Translations under genes and position numbers: made by a program
Notes under the pieces: model-generated
Told to the model about the DNA's origin: nothing
The model's database searches: none
Seen by the model: the letters and a program-made list of their open reading frames with translations, nothing else
Virus record (IMG/VR): IMGVR_UViG_3300042332_000757
Location: 1-34,305 of that record
DNA from: a virus
DNA: 34,305 nt
Strand: one strand, 5' to 3'
Shown here: piece by piece, positions 27,379-34,305 of the stretch
Position numbering within the stretch: the stretch's first letter is position 1
Layout of the letters: each line of letters starts with the position of its first letter

Positions 27379-30300
27379 TTACGTTGTTGCATCGCCACCA
27401 ACTACCCAGCTATTTGCGGCCACTTTGATTAGCGAAATGATTGCGTATTGTCCAGAAGTCTTTAAACCGTTCTTGCCGTTTACAGCAGTCGTCCCCGGAG
27501 TAACCGCCGAAACTGTCACTTGACCAGCGCCAAGCTGCATCACAAGGATTTGTGTGCCGATAGGGAAGTTGGCATTAGCCGTAGCGTCCGTTGGGATGCT
27601 AATCGTAATCGGCGAAGCATTGCTTGCGGTAATCAGCTTACCTGCATCCGAGCCGCCTGCAATATCCGTAACCGTGTAGGTAGTGCCAGTCTGCGCGTTG
27701 ATTAGCACCTTCGATGTAGCTACTGGCAACCGTTCAGCTGTAGACGTGGTCAGATACAACTGGTCGCCAAACCATTCAACGGCATTTGCCACCGGAGTTG
27801 CCATAAGCGCAACACCAGCTTGAAAAATGAGCGGGCAATTCTGTGCTCCGGTATTATTTGCGCGTAGTGTTTGCGGCCCAGTAAATACATTGCTGCTAAG
27901 ACTCGCAGGCGACGTTCTAAGATTAACGCGCACCATTGTAATGTTGGTTGTTCCAACAGTGATTTCAGTGGTCCCTGTTCCAGTCGGCCCCACAAATGAT
28001 TGAATAAAACCGTTTTGGGCTGAACCAAAACGAGTCATGTACATCGAATTTTTGACGACGCCCGTGTACCAAGATGGGCGAGTAAAAACAGCCTGCACCC
28101 CCGCAGCACCCACAGTTGTCACTTCCCAAAATCCGTTTTGTGTTAGATTTGTGGTCTGTAGTGCAAACGCAATAATGTCGCCCAGTACAGGAGTGTAACC
28201 GTCTGTTGCAAACACCCCTGGTGCCGTGACCGTAAACACATTACCAACCATCGTTCCCACAATATTGGCCGTTGTCTGCGCTTCGACCATCCGCATCCCA
28301 ATACCTAAGCTTGAGATGGCAGCTTGGGTACTTATTGCCCCAGTTCCACCCTTGTTAATCGCAAGTGGAGCAGCCGTCGTAAGTGCAGGCTGATAGGCCG
28401 CCAATTGGCTCGTAGAAGCGTACCCAGACAGTGCGTCAGTAGTGATGCCGCCGAGGTTGCTCAAGGCTGCTACAGCCGTTGTAGCGCCTGTTCCACCATT
28501 ACTGATGTCCAGCACACCAGTCAGGTTGAACGTGCCATTGTCAGTGATTGCGCTTGTTGGTGCGAAAGACAAACCAGACACTTGGCTCGTCATCGCAATG
28601 CTCGTAACCGTGCCAGCGCCAAGCTGCGACAAGGAAGCCGTCTCAAGTGCGCTGATGCGCCCATAAGCATCCACGCTAATGACTGGCACCGCTGCGCTGG
28701 AGCCTACGTTCGTCAACACACCCGGCCCAGCAGTCTCAAGGGCAATGATGCCGTCTGTCGTGATCGTTCCGCCTGTAAGGCCCGCGCCAGCCGTAATGGA
28801 CGTTACCGTGCCAGATCCTCCAACAGCAATAGCCTGCGTTGTAAGTGCGGTGATTTGACCGTAGATGTTGGCCGAGATAACAGGCACCGCCACAGACGAA
28901 CCCGCGCCAGTGATAGCAGCGATCCCAGTGGTTTGCAGTGCGAGAGTGCGGCTAGTCGAAAGATCTCCACCGCCAGTCAGGCCTGCACCAGCAGATACAC
29001 TAACTTGCGACATCTGCACCTTGCTAAGTGCAATGGCTGCGTCAGTAGCAATGTCAGCGTCGATGATGAATGAGGCTGGGTTCTGAGGAACACCGTTGAT
29101 GAGCTTAAGTACGCCCGTGCCACCAACTGACGGGATCGTTGTATGGACATGGCTAGGGGCGCCGTCACCGAAGTCAACCGTCACAGTGTGACCAGCGCCG
29201 GATGCCTGCACCTGAATGACGATGTACAACCTGTCAGCAGGTGTGATGTCCGTTTGTGAAATGACAAGTGAAATGGCTGTTTGAAGCGGTGTGCCGTTAT
29301 TTGGAACAACTGCATTACCAGAGGTTGCAATGTTTGTTGATGTCGTGCCGTCCCACTTGTTGACCTGAACACGCAGAACTGTAGGGGCGTTTGTGTTAGC
29401 CGTGCCAGCGCACCAGACGTTGAAGTCGAAGATACCAGCAGGCAGGAACTCAAGATTTGGATCTAGCGTGTCCGAGACAAACCCAGCAACGTCCGTCCAC
29501 ACGCCACTTGTAAGCGTAGGCGTCGTAATCGAGGACAACGCAACCTCAGCGGTGCGGCCCAGTTCTTTTGCGCCAACAGGCGCAGGCGCATCTGGGTTTG
29601 TGCCATAATTGAAGTAGAACAATACCCCGCCACCACCAGACCCACCAGAGGCTGGAGCTGTAGCCACCCACGTTGTTCCATTCCAAGTCAACACTTGACC
29701 TGTTCCAGGAGCAGCAGACGATACTGCTTGACCTTGCAGCTTTGCTACCGTTGGGTTGGGATAGTTCCCAGACAGATCTCCGCCAGCAGCAGCCGTAGCA
29801 GACAGTGCTCCGAGATTAGACAACGCAGCAACAGCAGTCGTTGCTCCTGTGCCACCCTGCGAAAGCGCAAGGGGCGCGGCAGATGTCAACGCAGGTTGAA
29901 GTGCATCAAGCTGGGTTGTTGTTGCATATCCGCTAAGCTGGTCAGTTGTGGCAAAGCCAGACAACTGTGAGGTGAAGGCGATTCCAGCAATCTGCGAAGT
30001 GGTCGCGTAGCCACCAAGCTGTGCTGTGGTCGCAAATCCCGTAATCTGCGCAGTAGTAAGCGCGTTCTGGTTGTAGTTAACAACTGAAACAACGATATCA
30101 CTAGACCCAACAGTAATTAATCCGTTTGTGGCTTTCCCACAGGTGTAAATGTATCCAGACCTTGTGTTGCCTTGACCAACACTGATTGTGACTGCCTGTC
30201 CAATTGCTCCACTAAACCAAGTTGGGCGAGTTAAAACAAACCCAGAGCTTCCAGTGTTTGCGGTAGTTGCAATCCAAGGCCCATTCTGCTTTGGATCAGC

Positions 30301-31227
30301 TTGTGCAGTGAAAAGCAAAAGGGTGCCAACAGAAATCAAAACAAGATCAACTTGCACGCTACCAAAAGTAGCGTAGGTAAATGTGTTTGGTGTAACTCCA
30401 GTATTGGAAGTCCCGGCTTGATTCGATGTGGCAGCTAAGTCTACTGCGTAATGACGAGTTGCTCCAGACTGAGTCGTGTTGTCGTAGAACAAGATTCCCT
30501 TGCTATCCACGGACAACGCAGCGCCTGTGCCGCTTTGTGTAATTGCAACAGCAGGAACAGTGCTGTTTGCCGCAAAAGTTGCTGCCCGACCTGTGCTGCT
30601 TGGATTAACCACAAGCGAGGTTACCGCTGTACCAGCGCCAATAGTTTGCTGCTGGTTAAATTGGTTTGCTTGAGAAAGACCAGCAACAGCCACAGCAGTT
30701 CCTGTGGTTGGTGAGAACGTCAGCTTGCTTTGATTGCTAATCCATACATCACCTGCAATGGACGATCCCGGCGCAGGGACAGCCAAAGCGCCCCCAATGT
30801 TTGCCTTAGCCTGATCCGTGGTTGCCGCCATAACAAGGCGACCTTCCATTGTCGAGCCAGACTTAAGCACATAAGCATTTAGCTGCTGTGTATCAAAAGC
30901 AGGCACTTGAGCGGAAGTAATCCCGCCAAGGTTGGTCAGCGCACTGACAGCATCAGTTGCTCCGGTTCCACCGTTACTGATAGCAATGACATCACTGGTT
31001 GCTACAGCTCCAATTGAGGCGGGTGTAATAGCAGCGATCTGCGCGGAAGCAAGGGCTTCAACCTGTGCGCTATCTGTAAGCCCGGATATTTGATCCGTTG
31101 TAGCCAGTCCAGCAACGATAAGGCTCTTCGCAGCAGTCTTGGTGTCGCCTGCTTGGTTTAAGACAACAATGTCATTGTCATTAACAATGCTTGCTACAGG
31201 AAGTTGAGAGATCTTGATGTCTGGCAT
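27379..31227 (-). CDS. Large tail fibre with G-G-T-G-A repeats
   Basis: This 1282-residue protein starts MPDIKISQLPVASIVNDNDI. The N-terminal module (1-40) is shared with the fibre at 32119..32952. G-G-T-G-A-T-x-A-V-x-A-L-x-N-L-G units occur near residues 86, 458, 911 and 960, a tail-fibre hallmark. A 9-residue tandem repeat (x-G-F-A-T-T-x-Q-L) covers about 395-440. Two copies of a domain with Q-N-G-x-W and L/F-T-R-P-x-W lie at about 290-385 and 1010-1105. A C-terminal beta domain ends the protein. It is probably a trimeric receptor-binding fibre assembled by module duplication. Confidence 0.85.
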   Translation of the reverse strand: MPDIKISQLPVASIVNDNDIVVLNQAGDTKTAAKSLIVAGLATTDQISGLTDSAQVEALASAQIAAITPASIGAVATSDVIAISNGGTGATDAVSALTNLGGITSAQVPAFDTQQLNAYVLKSGSTMEGRLVMAATTDQAKANIGGALAVPAPGSSIAGDVWISNQSKLTFSPTTGTAVAVAGLSQANQFNQQQTIGAGTAVTSLVVNPSSTGRAATFAANSTVPAVAITQSGTGAALSVDSKGILFYDNTTQSGATRHYAVDLAATSNQAGTSNTGVTPNTFTYATFGSVQVDLVLISVGTLLLFTAQADPKQNGPWIATTANTGSSGFVLTRPTWFSGAIGQAVTISVGQGNTRSGYIYTCGKATNGLITVGSSDIVVSVVNYNQNALTTAQITGFATTAQLGGYATTSQIAGIAFTSQLSGFATTDQLSGYATTTQLDALQPALTSAAPLALSQGGTGATTAVAALSNLGALSATAAAGGDLSGNYPNPTVAKLQGQAVSSAAPGTGQVLTWNGTTWVATAPASGGSGGGGVLFYFNYGTNPDAPAPVGAKELGRTAEVALSSITTPTLTSGVWTDVAGFVSDTLDPNLEFLPAGIFDFNVWCAGTANTNAPTVLRVQVNKWDGTTSTNIATSGNAVVPNNGTPLQTAISLVISQTDITPADRLYIVIQVQASGAGHTVTVDFGDGAPSHVHTTIPSVGGTGVLKLINGVPQNPASFIIDADIATDAAIALSKVQMSQVSVSAGAGLTGGGDLSTSRTLALQTTGIAAITGAGSSVAVPVISANIYGQITALTTQAIAVGGSGTVTSITAGAGLTGGTITTDGIIALETAGPGVLTNVGSSAAVPVISVDAYGRISALETASLSQLGAGTVTSIAMTSQVSGLSFAPTSAITDNGTFNLTGVLDISNGGTGATTAVAALSNLGGITTDALSGYASTSQLAAYQPALTTAAPLAINKGGTGAISTQAAISSLGIGMRMVEAQTTANIVGTMVGNVFTVTAPGVFATDGYTPVLGDIIAFALQTTNLTQNGFWEVTTVGAAGVQAVFTRPSWYTGVVKNSMYMTRFGSAQNGFIQSFVGPTGTGTTEITVGTTNITMVRVNLRTSPASLSSNVFTGPQTLRANNTGAQNCPLIFQAGVALMATPVANAVEWFGDQLYLTTSTAERLPVATSKVLINAQTGTTYTVTDIAGGSDAGKLITASNASPITISIPTDATANANFPIGTQILVMQLGAGQVTVSAVTPGTTAVNGKNGLKTSGQYAIISLIKVAANSWVVGGDATT
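29908..30055 (-). repeat. 27-bp tandem repeat inside the fibre gene
   Basis: Copies starting with aagctg/caactg/aatctg occur every 27 bp at 29908, 29935, 29962, 29989, 30016 and 30043. They encode 9-residue units of the form L-S-G-Y-A-T-T-S-Q. The copies are diverged at DNA level (about 60-75% alike by eye), so this is an old protein repeat rather than a recent slippage product. Confidence 0.8.
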
Positions 31228-31267
31228 AACTTTATTTGAGCTGCAAAAATAAACTTAACAATACTAG

Positions 31268-32119
31268 CTACGAAGTAAATACGATTGTACCAGATGCGTT
31301 AAATGTGTGCCTTGTAACCCCTCCAGATGAGCTAACTGTTCCACCTGTTGCACGTTGTGCCCCTGAGTAGTAAATTACAATTTTTCCACTTCCACCCGCC
31401 CCGCCAACGGTTCCTAAATCACCGCCTCCGCTGCCGCCGCCGCCGCCGCCTGTATTTGGAGTGCCGCTAACTCCGATTGATAATCCAGATTTTCCGCCAG
31501 CACCACCCCCGCCAGTGCCGCCAGTTCCAGATGTTGTTGTGCTAGATCCGCCGCCCCCGCCACCTGCAACTGTTTCTGGAACCCCACCAATTGTCACAGA
31601 TCTTCCAACGCCTCCATTTCCTCCTGCGGTTAATGTTGCATTAACTCCAACTGCTCCAGCTCCCCCGCCGCCGCCGCATTGGCCATTAGTAAATCCAGCT
31701 CCGCCGTTATTTCCTTGAGACGGACTTAGTGAAGGGATGTTTCCTAAGCCTCCAGATCCACCACCTCCTCCGAACGCTGGCGCTCCACCGCCACCAGAGC
31801 CTCCATTCCCTCCATTTGGCTCAAAACTAAAGTTTCCAGCAGCGCCGCCCCCGCCGCCTGCTACTTCGTACTCAAAAAATGAAGATTGCTCTCCATTTTG
31901 TCCATTGCCATTTACCGCAGCGCCACCTGCCCCAACAAATACCTCCAGCGCAACTCCAACTGGAACAGTAAACGCGCTTGTCTGAAGAACTCCCCCAGCT
32001 CCACCACCACCGCCGTTTTCAAATGAGCCGCCTGACCCACCACCTGCTACAAGTAATGCATTAATTCCAGCAGACTGCACTGCCTGACCTGCAAATAGAT
32101 TAAATGCTTTGGCAAACAT
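31268..32119 (-). CDS. Glycine-rich adhesin-like protein
   Basis: From MFAKAFNLFAGQAVQSAGIN this is 283 residues. About residues 20-260 are dominated by poly-Gly runs (G-G-G-G-G-A-G-G, G-G-N-G-G-S-G-G-G-G) interrupted by short beta strands, followed by a C-terminal V-T-R-H-T-F-N-A-S-G-T-I-V-F domain. This resembles polyglycine-II sandwich adhesins at fibre tips of T-even-like phages and other glycine-rich-domain phage proteins. TAATG coupling to the preceding fibre gene suggests it is that fibre's tip or partner. Confidence 0.75.
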   Translation of the reverse strand: MFAKAFNLFAGQAVQSAGINALLVAGGGSGGSFENGGGGGAGGVLQTSAFTVPVGVALEVFVGAGGAAVNGNGQNGEQSSFFEYEVAGGGGGAAGNFSFEPNGGNGGSGGGGAPAFGGGGGSGGLGNIPSLSPSQGNNGGAGFTNGQCGGGGGAGAVGVNATLTAGGNGGVGRSVTIGGVPETVAGGGGGGSSTTTSGTGGTGGGGAGGKSGLSIGVSGTPNTGGGGGGSGGGDLGTVGGAGGSGKIVIYYSGAQRATGGTVSSSGGVTRHTFNASGTIVFTS

Positions 32120-32952
32120 TAATAAGTGTAGTTTTTGGCAAAATTCCCATACCACTTCACTCCATCAGAAACAAAAGAAAATATATCAAGCCTCCCGGCT
32201 GTAGCAGTCATTACTGGTGCAGCGCCACTGGGCCAAGCAACACCCGTAAATGTAGCTGTCCCATTTCCTGTTGCCGCTGCTTGTTTAAGGTACAAAACAA
32301 ATGACTTTCCAGCACCTACTGGAGGCATTGTAAACGTGCAGGCTGTTGAAGCTGTAAGAGTGGCTGTTAAAACTGTGCCTGCTGTAATTGCCAATGTTGC
32401 TGATGCTGCAACAACCCCAAGGGCCACCGTTCCTTCCGTGTAGGCATTAATTGCGGGAGCAGACAGCGTTGGCCCGGTTGCAAACACACTTGCGCCTGTG
32501 CCAGTTTCGTCTGTCAGTGCGGCAGCTAAGTTTGCACTTGATGGCGTAGTAAGAAATGCCGAGACGTTTGCTCCAAGCTGTGATGTTGCAAGCGCACCAA
32601 TGGCGGCAGGCGTAATTGCAACAGCAGCCGCGCTTGTGATACGTCCCTTGCTATCTACTGTGAACTGACCAACTTCACCTGCTGACCCATAGGTAAGCGC
32701 AACAACTCCAGTCGTCGTCAGCGCAGGGCCGGGATAACTGCCAATCAAATCACCACTTGCTGCACCAGTTGGCGCGCGAGAATCACTTAAACGAGCATCG
32801 TTGCCTTCGCAGTTTGTGTTTGCTGATGTCCCAAAAGGAAGGCGCATCAAATCTGCATTAACCCTTTTGGTTGTGCCGTCTTGAACAATTGGCACTAAAT
32901 CCGTGTCATTAACGGATACGGCTTCTGGTAATTGGGAAATTTTAATGCTCAT
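32119..32952 (-). CDS. Tail fibre protein sharing the I-K-I-S-Q-L-P N-terminal module
   Basis: This 277-residue protein starts MSIKISQLPEAVSVNDTDLV. Its first 35 residues align with the fibre at 27379..31227 (K-I-S-Q-L-P, V-N-D-x-D, T-K-R). A D-A-R-L-S-D-S-R-A-P repeat-like element is followed by Ala/Thr-rich beta-prism-like sequence and a C-terminal beta domain (S-F-V-S-D-G-V-K-W-Y). The shared N-terminus probably docks to the virion. It ends in TAATG with the Gly-rich gene. Confidence 0.75.
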   Translation of the reverse strand: MSIKISQLPEAVSVNDTDLVPIVQDGTTKRVNADLMRLPFGTSANTNCEGNDARLSDSRAPTGAASGDLIGSYPGPALTTTGVVALTYGSAGEVGQFTVDSKGRITSAAAVAITPAAIGALATSQLGANVSAFLTTPSSANLAAALTDETGTGASVFATGPTLSAPAINAYTEGTVALGVVAASATLAITAGTVLTATLTASTACTFTMPPVGAGKSFVLYLKQAAATGNGTATFTGVAWPSGAAPVMTATAGRLDIFSFVSDGVKWYGNFAKNYTY

Positions 32953-32955
32953 GGG

Positions 32956-33153
32956 TTAACCAATGTTGATGCGCTGACTAGCCTCAGTATTAAGAAAATC
33001 ATCCGTTTGTGTCAAGAGACGTGAGCTTATTGGTACATCTATTTTTTTGAACACAAACGTTTGAGAATTGCCTCTGACTTGAATCCGGGCAAAGTTTTTG
33101 TTTACGTCAAGCGAAGTGTTTATGTTTCGCTTTCTAAGAAATCGCGTAATCAT
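32956..33153 (-). CDS. Hypothetical short virion-region protein
   Basis: This 65-residue protein starts MITRFLRKRNINTSLDVNKN. It has a basic N-terminus and a beta-rich remainder (F-A-R-I-Q-V-R-G-N-S-Q-T-F-V-F). It lies 1 nt after the structural gene at 33155 and 3 nt before the fibre gene, so it is probably a small structural or adaptor protein. No family is recognised. Confidence 0.55.
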   Translation of the reverse strand: MITRFLRKRNINTSLDVNKNFARIQVRGNSQTFVFKKIDVPISSRLLTQTDDFLNTEASQRINIG

Positions 33154-33154
33154 T

Positions 33155-34305
33155 TTAATAGGTATAAACCATGTTTAGCCGCTGATTTTGTGCTTGCTGG
33201 CGGATAAGAACGTCAATCTGCTGCTGAATTGCCGATTCAGCCAACTGCTCAAACACCATAGCTTCTTCAGCGCGACCTTCAGACTTAAGAAAATCAGCAG
33301 AAACTGAGTTTGCCAAGTAGTCGCGAAACCTCGCCGGAATCTCGACGATCTGCCAATTTTCTTCTGGTTGATCAGCGGGAGTTACCCCTGCTAGAATGTC
33401 AGTTTTTGCAAAAAAGAAGTTGCCCTTGCTTGGCTTGGTTTTGTCCGCAATAAAGTAATTTCCATTCCCCTGTCCAAGGTCAAAATAAATCTGCGCTCCT
33501 GCCGTGTATGCAGAGGTTGACTCGTACTTAATTCCAAACATGCGAGGCGGAACCAGCCTGTACTGCACAAATTGACGATCTGCCTGAAATGTTCTCAGGT
33601 AACTTACCTCGTCATCAAAAGACTCTGGAGTTTGGTCAGCAAAATCCTCCACAATAAACTGCACCGGAATAGACCTTGTTGACTGCCTTGGGTCGTTATT
33701 GAATACATTTAAACCGTGAAGTGATCCTTGTGGAATCTGAATCAACAACTGTCTATTGTCTAAAAACAACACCTTTGTCGTAAGTGGCCCGTTTGGCCCG
33801 GCATATGTGAAATAATTTGTGTTTGTAAATTCCGTCTCAATATCAATTGCCGTAATGTACTCCCCAATCTCGTCAGTTGCTGTTATGTAGGTAAAATTAT
33901 ACTGGTTGTCAGCAACAGATGTTAAGGCACCTTCATTTATAGTGCCGTAAAAAGGATTCAAAAACTTAACGTAAGACTCTGGTATTGTGCCTTTTTTGTA
34001 GGCATCATTCTCAAAGTCTTGCAAGTAAACCCGCTTGAAATTCGTATCAAAGTTAATGCGAGTTGTGTTGGTGTTTAAATCATTCTGAGTAAGAAGATCT
34101 TCCCCATCCTCAGACTCAATCAACTCGCTTGTTTCTGTTGAAATCGTATTTGTTGCAGACTCAATTGACTGCACAGGCATGCCTGGCCAAGTGTACATGT
34201 ACCGCTGCACATCAGGCCATTCCTCGCGATCCCATATCACAGACAACCTGCGTCCTGTGAAGTCGCGTATTGCGCCAAAAGACTTATCGTTTAGCGTAGC
34301 GCGAT
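33155..34305 (-). CDS. Structural protein, 5'-partial at right edge
   Basis: The frame stays open to the window end: codons upstream of the TTG at 34246 read R-A-T-L-N-D-K-S-F-G-A-I-R-D-F-T-G-R-R without a stop, so the gene almost certainly begins outside. The visible part is at least 383 residues, beta-rich and acidic, with Y-T-A-G-A-Q-I-Y-F, N-W-Q-I-V-E-I-P-A-R-F-R-D-Y and a C-terminal Gln-rich helix (Q-Q-Q-I-D-V-L-I-R-Q-Q-A-Q-N-Q). The position at the start of the fibre/tail block suggests a baseplate, adaptor or fibre-attachment protein. No firm family. Confidence 0.55.
   Translation of the reverse strand, partial: RATLNDKSFGAIRDFTGRRLSVIWDREEWPDVQRYMYTWPGMPVQSIESATNTISTETSELIESEDGEDLLTQNDLNTNTTRINFDTNFKRVYLQDFENDAYKKGTIPESYVKFLNPFYGTINEGALTSVADNQYNFTYITATDEIGEYITAIDIETEFTNTNYFTYAGPNGPLTTKVLFLDNRQLLIQIPQGSLHGLNVFNNDPRQSTRSIPVQFIVEDFADQTPESFDDEVSYLRTFQADRQFVQYRLVPPRMFGIKYESTSAYTAGAQIYFDLGQGNGNYFIADKTKPSKGNFFFAKTDILAGVTPADQPEENWQIVEIPARFRDYLANSVSADFLKSEGRAEEAMVFEQLAESAIQQQIDVLIRQQAQNQRLNMVYTY

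Noticed and set aside
28324-29073. A 249-codon plus-strand frame opposite the fibre gene
   Set aside because: It is antisense to a clear fibre gene with repeats. Its Ser/Arg/Cys-rich composition mirrors the Gly/Ala/Thr codons of the real gene.
31461-31985. Proline-rich plus-strand frames opposite the Gly-rich gene
   Set aside because: Poly-Pro is simply the complement of poly-Gly codons; the sense strand has the coupled start and the C-terminal domain.

Overview
The window is a compact, mosaic segment of a tailed double-stranded DNA phage, or a prophage of one. About 31 kb (2986 to the right edge) is read leftwards on the minus strand as one nearly gap-free run of genes, most joined by ATGA, TAATG or ATGAATAA stop/start overlaps. 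I see no portal, major capsid, large terminase, DNA polymerase or long tape-measure gene, so this is a partial genome. The virion genes (a tail-tube/nozzle-like protein, several fibre or appendage proteins, and a ~1,000-residue internal protein with glycine-zipper hydrophobic stretches) fit a short-tailed podovirus-like phage. The host cannot be named. Translation starts almost everywhere lack a Shine-Dalgarno sequence, and one gene carries a Q-I-S-N/K-S-E-I low-complexity repeat; both would suit a host from an SD-poor phylum such as Bacteroidetes or the Planctomycetes/Verrucomicrobia group, but this is inference.

Left end (1-2989): two leftward genes of unknown function (one cut by the edge), then a ~0.9 kb GC-rich non-coding divergent region with a G-quadruplex motif and hairpins. 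Next comes a short rightward module of small genes around an ArdA-type antirestriction protein, closed by a clear rho-independent terminator at 2812-2843. This looks like an early anti-host module.

Replication/nucleotide region (2986-13389, leftward). In transcription order: a metallophosphoesterase, a helix-turn-helix protein, an acidic-tailed protein, an OB-fold SSB-like protein, an excisionase-like HTH protein, a PD-(D/E)XK resolvase-like protein, two paralogous replication/loader-like proteins, the N-terminal half of a DnaB-family helicase, an NLTPH-family protein, a RecE-like PD-(D/E)XK nuclease, a small protein, a cytosine-C5 DNA methyltransferase, and then the C-terminal half of the helicase. 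After that come many small proteins, a dNMP-kinase-like P-loop protein and an HTH protein that could be a small terminase. The helicase split is the most striking feature: Walker A is in one gene, Walker B and the remaining motifs are in another, with four genes between them and no intein sequence.

Virion/lysis region (13393 to right edge, leftward). In transcription order: a structural protein running off the edge, fibre genes (two sharing an N-terminal module), a polyglycine-rich adhesin-like protein, a LamG-like appendage, small basic proteins, a lysis cassette (holin, overlapping spanin candidates, second membrane protein, M15 endolysin), a zinc-ribbon protein, the nozzle-like protein, a tail-collar protein, internal/ejection proteins, and an inserted pair encoding a PAPS-reductase-like enzyme and a YkgJ-like cysteine-cluster protein that overlap by 77 nt.
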